DNA from: Histoplasma ohiense
Taxonomy: Eukaryota > Ascomycota > Eurotiomycetes > Onygenales > Ajellomycetaceae
Assembly (NCBI GenBank): GCA_017607445.1
Contig: JAEVHH010000002.1
Span: 2,409,501-2,473,500, forward strand
Length of the DNA stretch: 64,000 nucleotides
Direction: 5' to 3'
A program made the position numbers and the translations under genes. Below the pieces are notes generated by a model. The model ran no database searches, was not told the origin of the DNA, and was given only the letters and a program-made list of their open reading frames with translations. Shown here piece after piece: positions 11,542 to 22,625 of the stretch. Numbering within the stretch: position 1 is the first letter of the stretch; every line of letters begins with the position of its first letter.

Positions 11542-11885
11542 TTTGGATTGGACTTATTGCTGATTAAATGAGATTTCGCAGGAACGGGAAATCGCCCGTT
11601 GTGGTGTTTGGTGGCAGCTTTGCCTTGAGATGAACATACAATACACACTTACGCCATGCGACAAAATATTTATTTGTAAATTTATTCGATCTTTGTATTT
11701 GACTTTGTTCGTTTGGTTTATGCTAGATTTAAATGAGACATATGGCGACATAGATATGAATCAACTAGAGATAACCTCAAGATATTGCAAAAAATAAACC
11801 GAAGGATGGCATATTCCTTTCCCTTTTTCCGGCGTTCTACTTCCGCTCTCTGCTGCCTGGACATCCTCGTTCCCCTTCATTCATC
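11542..11885. other. Intergenic between convergent methyltransferase and cmr1
   Basis: The 344 bp hold the 3' untranslated ends of two converging genes. Nothing else is visible beyond AT-rich DNA with possible poly(A) signals such as AATAAA-like sites near 11,794. Confidence 0.6.
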
Positions 11886-13718
11886 TTACATCCACAGGCA
11901 AACTTTGCCACTCGCAGTGCCACCCACAACCCAGTCCATAGTAGGGTGGAATACGGCAACTGCAGGGACAGCAGTTATTAGCCCTTCACCCCCGAGCTGG
12001 GCCAATTGGTCACCTGCGGAGGAGTAGACGTCTACGAAACGGTTCATATTTCCGACGCAAAAGCGTTGTATGCTACTTGATTGTGGAGAGGCTTGCCATT
12101 GTGGTTTGAGACTAGACAGAATTAGAGTTAGTCTGTGGATAGAGCTGTTGCATGTTACATAACTTCAAGAGAGCATTGGAGAAAGAATAACATGCTAGTT
12201 TGAAGAAAATTCAATATCTCGAGTGAAATATGACAAGGGAGTGTAACTTACATGGTAACCCATCGTCCGGTCTGACAGTTATGTCTGAGGGTGGTGGTAG
12301 GGTTCATGTCATCATCGCTTAACGTATGGCCTGGTTTCCATGAACGGAAACCCTTGGTTCCGAAATCGTGGATTTTAACAGTATTATCGTACGAAGTGGT
12401 AGCGACCTGGCCCGCACTGTTGAATGCCGCATGCGAGACGGACAACTTACTCTCATGCTCGCCAATCGGGACAGGGCTCTTCCTGGACAGATGCCGAATA
12501 TCCCATAGACGCATGAAGCGGTCTAAGCTGGCAGTTGCAAAAAGGTGTGGCTGTGAGGGACAGAGGGAGAATCCACCGATTTTCTTCTCTGACAGCTGAA
12601 AGATATCTGTACTGCTCCTCTTCATGTTTTTATCGTAAAATGGATGCCCATTTCCCGACATTCGCGTGTCGTGCCGGAAAAAAAATCCCTCGAGTGTCGT
12701 AAAGTATAGAAGGTGTGGGTCGCCAGGCGCCATGTCTATGCTGGACACTGCTTCTTCGTCTGACTTCGAGGCTGGTGCGTAGGCTTCGGTGGTGACGGAT
12801 TTCTCAAGATCTAAGGCTCGAATGGAACCGTCGTAGCTGGCTGTGTAAAGTTTGGATGGGGTAGAAGGGTGCAGGCACATAGCGCTAATAACCCTGGCGT
12901 GAGGCTTTATGATCGTGATTTCGGGATCAGGATCATCTTCGTCTTCGTCTTCGTCTTCGTCGCCTTCAGTTTTCACCGCAACAGGGCGCGTTTGTGAAGC
13001 ATCAAAAATGCCCAAGTTTCCTAGCTTATCACCGGCGAATACTAAAGGTTTAGTCTCAGTAGGATGGAAGGCCATTGAATATATTCTTTCCGGTGTTATT
13101 TTCAACCCTATATCGTGTCATTATTAATATCTTTGGGCTAAATGGTAATATTCCACTGATGGCAACACACTCACGATTTGGCTCCCATGGCTCCCAAAGA
13201 TTCAAGCCACTCATCCTTTCCCTCAAGGATTTCAACTCCTTATCTGTCGTTTTTTTGATATCTTCCTCGCCAAAGGTCCGCACATAACGTGGTGGAGCTG
13301 CATCCTCCCCCCCAAACAACAATGACCCATTCCATTTCTGGCCTCCAACAATTATATCCCCTACATTAAGATCCCCGGAAACCCGCATTCTTTTTGCCTG
13401 CATAACAGCCTTTTGAGCTTCATATTGCTCCTCAGCTTTTCGTTTTGCAATCTCGCTATCGGCCGTCAATCCAGCAAGTCGTGATGAGGTTCTTCGTGGG
13501 ACGGGTGTCTCATTCTCCTTCTTGACGCGTGGAGTCGATTTCTTCTTAGTCGACTGTGTGGATAGCCTGGAGGATTTAGTAGAAGGTCCTTTGGTAAATA
13601 ATCCAGAGGATTGAGCTTCCTGAGTAAGTTTTTTCAAAAGCGCATCGCGCTCTGCGATATTGGCTGCGCGCTGTTTCTCGAAATCGGATAGCTCTGGGAC
13701 GGAATCTGTATGAGGCAT
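11886..13718 (-). CDS. cmr1: DNA damage-binding WD-repeat protein Cmr1
   Basis: Three exons on the minus strand, 13175-13718, 12252-13107 and 11886-12111, give 541 residues. Introns are 67 bp (GTGAGT..TAG) and 140 bp (GTAAGT..TAG). The N-terminus carries the family signature LSDFEKQRAANIAERDALL; the middle reads WEPWEPNRLKITPERIYSM across the first splice, and the last exon ends with an LxxGG blade and a CLWM terminus. Yeast Cmr1 (human WDR76) is a nuclear WD40 protein that binds damaged DNA and gathers in quality-control foci under replication stress. An acidic Glu-Asp run is encoded by a (TCTTCG)n tract at about 12936-12962. An in-frame ATG four codons upstream (13730) is an alternative start. 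The gene is divergent from the Mtf2-like gene. Confidence 0.94.
12936..12962. repeat. (TCTTCG)n hexamer repeat inside cmr1
   Basis: A run of TCTTCG units encodes alternating Glu-Asp on the minus strand within the WD40 part of Cmr1. Such hexamer runs often vary in length between strains. Confidence 0.7.
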
Positions 13719-14116
13719 GGTGACGGGCATTACAGGAAGAAGAATATGAGGAAGGAGTCGAACAGCGGTCTCAGCAGTTTTATCAGACCTTGTTGCATAC
13801 ACCACTTCCCTCAATGATGGGTGGCTGATTTGTGACGCCGGGATTTTTGGCTTCCCAATTCAATTCAATCGCGTCGGAAGTCGCGACATCACATGATCAA
13901 AGCCATTTATTCTATTTTAGGAATAGCGTGAATTTCCACGTGGTAACGGCAACCGCGGACGTTGTTCAATTTCGACAGAGCCCACAAGGGAACAAGAAGA
14001 GATTGATTAGTTGCGGCAGACTCGGATCTATTGCCATGGTTGGTAACCTACGTCGGGGATTCGGGCCGTATCAGAATGATGGCATTTTACTTTCGTTTCT
14101 GTATCATACCCGGACT
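13719..14116. promoter_or_regulatory. Shared divergent promoter of cmr1 and the Mtf2-like gene
   Basis: This stretch of 398 bp lies between two divergent start codons. The frame of the Mtf2-like ORF is open back to 13832, but it begins with GTG, and its first ATG is at 14036. No specific binding site is convincing. Confidence 0.45.
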
Positions 14117-15973
14117 ATGATGGGACCAGCGCTGCGACCAGCACTGCGTTATAAACCGTTGCCGTTCCTGTTTTCACAGCCCTCTTCCTGTCCCGCTTCC
14201 AGAAGATTATATCAGTCACGCACCGTTCAATTTAAGCATCCTAATGGCGAATGCGTTCTCCCAGAGCTTGACAAATGGTCCGCTCCTAGCACAACGGACA
14301 ACTCACCGCGGAACGCTTCCCCCAATCAGTTCACTGATCTTCCTTCACAGTCTAACTCTGGAAATAGCAGTGAGAAAGAGCGAGATTGGGACCTGCTTTC
14401 TTCGGCTATCGATACTTTGAAATCCTCTTCGGATTCCAAACTCGATGTCTCGCTTACAGGTTCTCGTTTTTCGGAGGTGCGAGCTCAAGTAAAGCGATCC
14501 TCAATGTTTTCCTGTTCGGACGGTGATGTATTGGCCGGTATGGTGCCACCTGCCCAGAAGAACGCGAGAGGGAAACCGGAGATACGAAAAGCTAGGGTGG
14601 CATTGGAAGACAGTCGCCGTTTTAATCAGTCGGACCCAGTCGATGAAACCCCTGACAAGGCTCGTAACGCCTTTGCGCGCGACAGTGATTATAGGTCACA
14701 GATCAAGATGCCAAATGCTAGATCCGGCAAATCTGTGCCTCTCGCGAGAATGTCTGCTAGTAGACAAGCTAAGCCTAAAACTTGGCAAGAAACGACCGTG
14801 CCGGGTGACAGCGCCAAAGAGTCTCTCGGGGTACAAACAATCGGAGAGACACCATTAGAAAAAGCGATCTATATTCCTTTTGAGAAAGCAAATCGGAGAC
14901 CGGAAGACATCCCAGAAAATTGGCATGAGGTTGACGTGCCAGATCGCAATCAAGTTGGAGAACAAACTCTTCGATATCAAGGGAAAGTATATGGGTTTGC
15001 GGCTGGTGACAAGGATGAACTAGTATCTGGCATGGGGGCATTCGGGCCTGGTAAACTCGCTAAGGAACTGGGAAACCGGGCGATCAAGCAAATCACTACA
15101 GAGCTGGACGCCTGTATATCAAGCGGCAGGGGCGACATCGGAATCTGGAGGGTGTGCGAAGAGCGCATATTTGCAATGCTGAAACTTTTCTATGTTGAAG
15201 ATGAAGTCATAACTGCTACCATGCCCCATAATGAGGCTATAACAAAACGCTCCAGCCGATTGGATAGGCGCCTATCTCGAAAGTGTCACATGAAAACCGA
15301 GATGGCATCAAAAACACCCAGCCTCAACGATTCGCGATTTAGCGACCCTTTGGATATCCCTGTCGGTATCCCGCGGAAGCCTTTTGTTTTGCACACTTTT
15401 CCCGCAACACTCCTCTATGCTATCCGGCTACTTCACACTCATTTTCCTATGTCAGAAATAACAATACAGATGCATGCTGCTATCAAAGCTCGTGGGCGCA
15501 TCGCCCGCCTGCTCGCGTCAGACACGGAGATTTTTAACGAATTAATATCCTACCATTGGCGTGTCCACAATGACCTTCCGCTTGTGAATATTCTTTTGAA
15601 GGAGATGGAAGATAATGGAGCTACAATATCTTCCCGGACAATGGAACTGCTTAATGAGATAGCGGATCAAAAAAAAAGGGAGCGGCTACTGAGCAGAACT
15701 TCGGAGAAGACTGCTCTTGTCAGTGGAGCTCCATGGACTTCCGACCTTACATATCGCGCGTACAAGGAGTTCGTCGGCATCAGAGGCCAGTTCGAGGGCT
15801 TGTTCTCCAAAGTCAAGAAACTGCGCAGATTTGAAGGTCATAAATCGAAAATAACAGAAAAGATGCATAGGAAGTTACCAGTGGATATCAAGGGGTCGGC
15901 AAGTACGGAAGATTCACATCTCCATAAACGCCGCGGGAACTTCATGCCATGTATCGATGACGATGTAGAGTAG
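14117..15973 (+). CDS. mtf2: Mtf2-like mitochondrial protein
   Basis: A single exon; from ATG 14117 it encodes 618 residues. The frame is open further upstream (ATG at 14036), but starting at 14117 gives a classic matrix-targeting N-terminus, rich in Arg, Ser, Pro and Leu and lacking acids (MMGPALRPALRYKPLPFLF). The middle is Ser/Lys/Arg-rich and low complexity. The C-terminal half (about 360-560) matches what I recall of the fungal Mtf2 C-terminal domain: the ICEERIFAML-like segment (here VCEERIFAML), then FPATLLYAIRLLHTHFP and FNELISYHWRVHNDL. Yeast Mtf2/Nam1 works at the inner membrane, coupling mitochondrial RNA polymerase to RNA processing and translation. Homology is by remembered pattern only, so the family call is moderately sure and the exact role is inferred. 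Confidence 0.7.
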   Translation: MMGPALRPALRYKPLPFLFSQPSSCPASRRLYQSRTVQFKHPNGECVLPELDKWSAPSTTDNSPRNASPNQFTDLPSQSNSGNSSEKERDWDLLSSAIDTLKSSSDSKLDVSLTGSRFSEVRAQVKRSSMFSCSDGDVLAGMVPPAQKNARGKPEIRKARVALEDSRRFNQSDPVDETPDKARNAFARDSDYRSQIKMPNARSGKSVPLARMSASRQAKPKTWQETTVPGDSAKESLGVQTIGETPLEKAIYIPFEKANRRPEDIPENWHEVDVPDRNQVGEQTLRYQGKVYGFAAGDKDELVSGMGAFGPGKLAKELGNRAIKQITTELDACISSGRGDIGIWRVCEERIFAMLKLFYVEDEVITATMPHNEAITKRSSRLDRRLSRKCHMKTEMASKTPSLNDSRFSDPLDIPVGIPRKPFVLHTFPATLLYAIRLLHTHFPMSEITIQMHAAIKARGRIARLLASDTEIFNELISYHWRVHNDLPLVNILLKEMEDNGATISSRTMELLNEIADQKKRERLLSRTSEKTALVSGAPWTSDLTYRAYKEFVGIRGQFEGLFSKVKKLRRFEGHKSKITEKMHRKLPVDIKGSASTEDSHLHKRRGNFMPCIDDDVE

Positions 15974-16405
15974 TCAGAAAGTGGGGTTGAGTCCTTCTTC
16001 GCCGATTGCATTTAAGCCTTTTAGTGTTGCAGTTGCGCCAATTTATTTGCCTTTCCTTCGTGGTTATATCCATTAGTAGAGAAACCATAAATTTTACCCG
16101 CAACGAGACGGAAATTCTCCACTCAACCGAATAACCAATGTTCTCCGCCTTGGTTAGTTCGTCCCTCTGTAAATGAAGTATACAAAGGGCCCCAGTAGCG
16201 GCCCTGAGATCCCCTGTTGAACCCCGCCGTTCTCTGTTGTCTCCAACGTACAGTACAAAGTAACAAGAATGAAAGTTCCTGCTGAGAGGCTCCGCCCTTA
16301 TCCTACATCAAAATTAATTACACATCTTTTCCGCGAACTTCAACACCACATTTATCCACCGCCCTTTCCCGCTCAATTACAAGAATACATCTCTATATAG
16401 GCCTA
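15974..16405. other. Intergenic between convergent Mtf2-like gene and coq9
   Basis: The 432 bp hold the 3' ends of two converging genes. No coding frame, repeat or structured RNA is apparent. Confidence 0.6.
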
Positions 16406-17432
16406 TCATATTTTCATTCCCCAACTCCTGCCCACTCCAACAACACTGCCTGCAACAAACCCCAAGTACCGCTTGGCGTCGCTCAGAGTCCTCGTAACAA
16501 AATTGACATCGCTGAGTTGCCGTTCAACAAATTCCTTGGTTGCAGAGAATCCGGAGGAGGTATCCTCTGTCATAAATACGTCGGCACTGGCATAAACAGT
16601 CGCGACAGAGAGGCGCTTCGTGTACCATGAGGAGTCCACGGAGTGGTCGTTGGCCAGATAGAGGATGTCAGAGGAGAGCGCAGATAGCTCGGAGATTGAC
16701 GGAGCAAGATTAAAGGGTAAAGACATGGTTGCTAGCGCCTGTTTTTGGTTGTCATGTTAGTCAAAACACAGCAATGTAGTGGCATCAAAATTTGCAGAGT
16801 GGCAGAAGTGTGGAGATTATAAAGAAAACACTCACATCTTGCCAATGCTCAATTATCTCCTCGTTCATCTTTAATCTTTCCAATATCAATATCAGTACCT
16901 TCTCTTCCACGCTTAATCCGCCAATTTCTCCGGCTTCGGACATGCCAAAAAGCTCTCCGCTCTTAGTTTTCTGCCTTAACATACCCCTTCGACTTCTCAA
17001 CCAGTAGGTTATCAGGTTCATCTCTCCGCCATCCGGAAATAGCTGCAATGACACGTCCAAGTATCCTGCATCTCGAGCCCCCAGGGTAAGCGAACGGGTT
17101 GTAAATCCAAACTCAGGAATATGGTTTACGGCCGCAGAGAGAATTGCGGATTGTTCAGGAGTGTATGTGTCCGCTGGCGGCTCTGGGGTAGGGTGGAAAT
17201 CAGAATGGTAGAAACGGGAAAAAGGGATAGAGATGTTCGGAAGGCGTCGAGGGTTTTCGCAGGAATGAAAATATCTGTAGCGGCAAAAGTGCGTGGAGTG
17301 CGCCACGAGGGCAGTTCGTCGCTGCAGAGAAACGCAAGGAATTGATCGAGAAGAGAAAGATCTGATATTCGTGGGTTTAGAGATTAACGAACGGAAAGCA
17401 GGACAGCGCCCGAGGGGAATTGACTGCGTCAT
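16406..17432 (-). CDS. coq9: Ubiquinone biosynthesis protein Coq9
   Basis: Two exons, 16836-17432 and 16406-16738, give 309 residues. The 97-bp intron (GTGAGT..CAG) joins EEIIEHWQD to ALATMSLPFNLAPS. The first 75 residues are rich in Arg, Ser and Phe without acids, as expected of a mitochondrial presequence. The mature part shows the Coq9/TetR-like fold pattern: ILSAAVNHIPEFGF near the start, then DAGYLDVSLQLFPDGG. The Coq9 C-terminal signature follows: LYLANDHSVDSSWYTKR, a YASADVFM segment, and ATKEFVERQL. Coq9 is a matrix-side lipid-binding protein that presents intermediates to Coq7 in the coenzyme Q synthesis complex. Length is normal for fungi. It is convergent with the Mtf2-like gene. 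Confidence 0.92.
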
Positions 17433-18169
17433 TGAAGTCGTAGGATGTAGGAGCGAGCGACTGAAGATGTGGTTTGAAGAGCCTAGCTACCCGCGTCACT
17501 CAAGGTAAATGGGAATTTACACTGCATAGGGATTCTGTAGATCATATATCCAGTTCAATTAATCTCGAAATTCAGCCCAGCACCGCGGTTGAGAACTTGA
17601 ACCAGGTAGCCGTTTAGTTGAAGGTGAGTCCGTAACTCATTATCAGATTCCGCACGGAGGTTCGGGGCTCTGGTTTTTCTTGGCAAAATTTTGAGCCTCA
17701 ACATCCGCCCACTAAAATACATGCCTTCCTCCCCATTTTCATCGAGTGTCGGCGGTCTTTTTTCCCACTTTCCGCATGTTCTAACACTCTAGCTAACCCC
17801 AGTCCTCACCCTAATCGATTGTGTTAAAGATGCATTCGGAAACAAGGCTCCGGTGCAATGCAGTGTCGATGTCGCGTACCACCAGCACCCTCCATTCAAC
17901 CGCGCTTGACAACTTCTTCCCACCACTGGGAGCTCATCTATTTGCCGTCGACCTTGCTAAAAATTGAGGAGTGAAGAGATAAATCTCAAAGTCCCTTAAT
18001 TCCACTGCTGTGACGCTGAAGCAATATTTACCGCTTTATCTGGTCAAAATAGGTATATATCCGGTGGCTTCGTCACAGGCGTCCATTTATACCTGTGTGC
18101 CCGAAATGGCACAAGACATCAAGGAATTGTCCGTGTGAAAAGAGGTTTATCCATGATATTTATTGCTAA
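17433..18169. other. Intergenic: coq9 promoter and 3' region of membrane-protein gene
   Basis: About 740 bp upstream of coq9 and downstream of the rhodopsin-domain gene, both on the minus strand. There is no supported coding frame or repeat. Confidence 0.55.
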
Positions 18170-19477
18170 TTACATACTTCTGGTGTCAGTTACAGTTTCT
18201 ATGTTCCCCGATGTCGTTTCTATGGAAAGAGCGCCACCTTCCCCAATGGACGGGTTATCCCTCCCCCCCGACATGTTCGGGGGCTTATAATTCTGTAAAG
18301 GTATTGTGTCTCTGAAAGCATCCGGAATGATTTCTAGGCGACCCAAATATCCCGTGTTGAATGACTTAACGAATGGCTTGAGACATGCGATCGTCGCAGC
18401 GATAAGGCCATAATGCAGTTCGATCTCCATGCAAACAGAGGGGTCTACCCCATAGAAAAACGGGTCATCCAACATGTTTTGTTTTCGGAGATAGAAAATG
18501 CGCAATGCAGCAACTATGATCACACTTCATCAAAATTAGCATTACTACACCCTGGAGTTATCAAATATGCCTGTTCCACCGGCCAAAATACTCACGGGAG
18601 CCGGAATGAAAAAGCCAAAAAAAGCACTAATTTCGATTTCAATTGCACGTGTAAACCCCAGGCAATATACGCTGGAAGCAGTGCCAGCAGGAGTTCCACT
18701 CCAATCCCGGAAGCTTCAACGCCAACCCAGGTGGGATACTAAGCTTGGGTTAACGATTTCGAGTCAACACGGATTCATTATCGAAGAACAACGTACCGCT
18801 TGGAAGCATCTCAAATCCATTTGAGTCCAAGGACTTGGAACCTTGCATCTAAAGCAGACTGACAAAGCTACTGCAACACCCCATACAATTGTCAGGATGA
18901 AACCCGCATATGCCACACTAGCAAGCCTTGTATATTTTGTGAGGCGGGCGATGAGCATAAATGTGCCGGCTTTCGACAACATCAACCCAAGGACGTAAAA
19001 TATATCGCCGGCATACGCAGCCTAAATTGAATGGATCAGAAAGCGCAATTCGAACCTGTACTGCGGTATAGGACTCGTTACCTTTTGAATATTAAGAATA
19101 TCTTGGTCTTCCAAATCCGATAGCCGCTTTCCAAAGCCATCGCGAACTTCTACCAATTTGGCGCTCGAATGTATAATTGCGACTGCCTGACCTCAAAAAA
19201 GCCAACATCATATCAGTTACTTCTTATCATCGACCGATACCAAACGGGTGGCGACAAGAGAGTGAGAACCTTGAAAATATGAAATATAATTGCTCACCGT
19301 GCCGGCTGTGATGACCCAATCGTCAGAACCAAATGGCCCATTGATCGTGGTTCGCGTGAGTATTCTCGCAAGGAAACAAAATACCATGTACACCATCATA
19401 AGACTCGCAATGATCGTGACCAAAGGACCACGATCATTGTCGGTGAGATGATGAGGGCCCCAAGTGTCTGACGCCAT
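18170..19477 (-). CDS. Rhodopsin-domain integral membrane protein (fungal PTH11/SAT-like family)
   Basis: Five exons, 19298-19477, 19082-19186, 18797-19021, 18596-18738 and 18170-18524, give 335 residues. All junctions are GT-AG and keep frame. The protein shows the fungal seven-helix rhodopsin-domain pattern: an N-terminal hydrophobic helix, FGSDDWVITAG, DGFGKRLSDLEDQDILNIQK, AAYAGDIFYVLGLMLSKAG, then a PSPW segment with paired cysteines, VGVEASGIGVELLLALLPAY, FRLPVIIVAALR and the terminal signature MEIELHYGLIAATIACLKPF followed by FNTGY. These are seven-pass membrane proteins common in Pezizomycotina; some (Pth11) act as surface-sensing receptors, but most have no known ligand. There is no N-terminal CFEM domain. 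The short cytoplasmic tail is Ser/Thr/Gly-rich. Function of this copy is unknown. Confidence 0.85.
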
Positions 19478-20520
19478 CGATTGTGAATGGAACTATGTAT
19501 GGTGTGTCGTCCAAGAGGCATTCAAATTCAGGGTCTTGCACTTTACTAAATAAGCAAGACAGGGGAGTTGCCAGCAGCAAACGCTAGCTCCAGCCAGCTA
19601 CAACGAACAGACAAGAAAGGACAATACCGAATTTCAGGTGATAGTCCCCCAGATGCTCGCTCGTGGCATTCTGGGCATATTCAGGGTTTAAAAGATGCGC
19701 ACACTATTATGGATATCGAAGCATCAAAGGACTTTTGGACGGGCTTTTGCAGGATGCTTGGAGATGTGCAACTTTGCTGAAGGTCGGACGGAAAACCCCC
19801 GCCCGGTGCTCCACATCGGCGCCCATCACCCCAGATCGGAGCTTGTGCCAAGGCATACCAGCTATCACTACCTCTCTCGGTTTGAAGTCTGCTGTTTATT
19901 GGGGTCTCATTGGTTTATATTTCGCTGGAAGTGGGGTAAAAGGATTGGGGGTAGTCAGCCAACCAGAAAGTTCCAAAGTAATGTACTTGTACAGTACAAG
20001 CGACAAGTGATATTTTTTCCATCGCACATCGTCCCTTCGGCTTGTCGCTTTTTATCTCGGACCGTCCGTTTATTTTCTCCACCTAGGAGCTGATTGATGC
20101 CGTTGATTCATTATTTATGGCGATACATACTGCGTAGGAATCCCGCTTGCTTCAGGTGGTTATCAGGTTCAAGTTGCATACCCTTGCTGATACTAAAATC
20201 GAGCTAACTTGCATGGAAACAAACTACTACTATCCTAGCGAGTCATACAAAGAACATCATCAAGCTAGTCTGGATTTGCATCATGTATGGCGAAATTTTT
20301 GCCAAAAACCTTCAAACCATCATGGCTTGCATTTCAGAAATGCGCGCTGATTGATGTAAAACTTTGAACTGTGCGATTTGTATTTCGGAGGCCTAAGCTA
20401 GGGTTTCTCGTTGTTCGATTTCGGGCCGGATCGAGGGTGGACGGCTAGGGTTGATCATAGCTCCTAACGCCAGGGACTTTAAGCGACTCCACTATTCTCC
20501 TGAGAAAGGGCCAGGGTACT

Positions 20521-20542
20521 GTACGTACATGTACATGTACAT
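20521..20542. repeat. (TGTACA)n palindromic hexamer repeat
   Basis: Self-complementary GTACGTACATGTACATGTAC. A similar tract lies at 47713-47735 beside another gene-poor region. Confidence 0.6.
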
Positions 20543-21991
20543 ACCACCACGTGGGGATTGAGGGTCTTCGCTACCAAAGTTGGAATGAAACCTTATACAA
20601 GTCGTTTCAGCGCAACATCCAGATCTCCTGGCAAACGGGGGGAATTTTTCGAACATTTCGGACTGCCCTCTCCGCTCCACTCCCACCATCCGTTTCAGTC
20701 ACGGGAGATAGCATGTATATGATTTATTTATTTACTCCATCAATTTGAAAGGGAAACTGAATACACGCCAGGTTTTTCTGTTGGGACCACAGACCTGAAG
20801 ATCACACTGCTTTGCTCAGCGAATCTTGCCGCGGCAACACGATACAGCAGACGCGGGCATATCTCTGACTCTCACATGATAATTCAGCTTTAGCGCGCTC
20901 TTCTTCTTTGGGCATCTATTGACCAAAAAAAAAAAAAACCATTCTGCAAGAGTATACCTATTGGGGCTAAATCAAGATGCCCAGGTGGTTGGGTTGAAAT
21001 TGGTCAGGGGCCTGGCAAATTCCAATGAAAGCGCGGTGGGTCTATGATCTTATTGGAGGAAAAGATATATCAATCAGGAGGTTTGTGGTTAAATAAACAC
21101 GAAGCCAGGTACTCTCTGTAAAGTCTATTGCTCTATTGCCACTCGACACATCATCATCACTTGTCAATGCATAGAACAAAGATCGGTACAGATTGCCTTC
21201 TACACAGCTCTGCCTGCTGGTGCTCCGTGGTGGTTTGTGTCCTGCGAGATTAAACTCTATCTCCACTCTGTGAATTCCTGTTTAAGTCTTTCTTGTGCTT
21301 GGAACTTTAGGCTTTGTAGATACAACACTGTCCTCTCTGATCGCAGAGCCTTCCGCCAGTAACCGGAATTCCTGTCCGTATGCTTGGTCCAGCGTACCGA
21401 GGGGCTCTCCAGTGTCGAGGACCTTCCCCATCGACCTTAGATCGCTTCGGCCCGACCAATCTCTCTTCTGCGTGAGCGTTTCCAACCGAGGATTCAGCCT
21501 GGATGCCAAGGACTCCTACTCCATAGTACCGGTGTTAACAGCGCCACGGCATGAAGCCCTGATGGGCCTGAGGAGACTGACTGATGGGAACGTGAATGGT
21601 ATGATAATTATTTTCATTGGCATATCACATCACCGCCCAACCCCGCACAACTACTAACTTAGTACTTTCCAGGACCTGAAGGATGAGACAGCCCAGGCGC
21701 CGAGACACCCTGAGCATTGAGCATTGAGCAACTTGGCAAATCACCGGCGTTTGGTCCCCTTCTAGAATCCGGGGCGATTAAGATTCGGCCACCGAGCCAA
21801 CATTGGCCTGGCTGCGCTGAATGGTTCGGCGCTTGGCGTGGGGTTGGGGAAGCAACTCTCGATCTTCACCAGCCCCTTTTTGCTTTGCCGCCTCTGCACA
21901 TATGGTTGGTTGGCAAGGAGCACAACTTCTTGACATGCCTGCCATCGCCGGGAGCAGCTAGCGAAATATATGCTCCACGGAGCGTTTCCAT

Positions 21992-22124
21992 CTTATCCAA
22001 GGATGGCACGCTAAACATGCAGACGACGAACTCGTTCCCTCACTGAAACCCACTTGTATTAAGGCCGGATGCTGGAGCAACTAACTGAGCATCCAACTTT
22101 CTGGAGGATGCGGTTGACCTTATC
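21992..22124 (-). promoter_or_regulatory. Two GATA-factor sites upstream of the permease
   Basis: CTTATC (GATAAG on the minus strand) occurs at 21992-21997 and 22119-22124, about 500-630 bp before the permease start. AreA/Nit2-type GATA factors bind HGATAR to switch on nitrogen-acquisition genes. Six-base sites are frequent by chance, so this is suggestive only. Confidence 0.3.
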
Positions 22125-22625
22125 CTCCTTCTTGAATAGGCATACATCAGAACCGAGAAGAGATCTATATTCCTACGTAAATGAGTTTCGAATGTTCACC
22201 AAATATTCGGAGTCACCAGAGCAAATCCATGCCCCGGGTAGCCACTTTGTGCAGGGTTCAAGGGAGTAGCAGCGTCAGGTCGTTCTGCATGAGCGGGTCG
22301 CCACTGTACATGTAGAACGTTGTGTAGTTCTTCCCCAGCTTTCCTTTTTGTTGTCGATATTTATTCCTTTCTTCCCACTCTCTTCGGCGAGAACTGCAAT
22401 GAAAAATGAGTATTTTTGGAGACGGTTTTGACCAAAGCTTTCACTTTCCTTGATCCACCACGTTCATTTCTGCAAGAAAGACTGACCACCAACGTCGCTT
22501 GTTCTTGTTTAGAACGTTGCGTTTGCGCCTGCGATAGACGTGGTCACCGTTGGGTTGTTCCTTTGGCGCTTGGCGTATTCCGTCCCCATCTATATAAAAC
22601 AATAAATAAGGAAAGGAAGCTTTGG

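Larger units (their letters stand above)
19478..22625. other. 3.1-kb divergent intergenic region upstream of the permease
   Basis: This lies between the starts of the membrane-protein gene (minus) and the permease gene (plus). The open frames present (longest about 120 codons at 21295-21657) match no family I know and are expected by chance. It contains an ACATGT repeat (20521-20542), an A-run near 20927, and GATA-type sites at 21992-21997 and 22119-22124. Its length suggests an extended regulatory region or an undetected non-coding transcript. Confidence 0.4.

Noticed and set aside
21295..22046. Two roughly 110-120-codon + strand frames upstream of the permease
   Set aside because: They could not be joined into a recognisable protein, and composition does not differ from the surrounding non-coding DNA.
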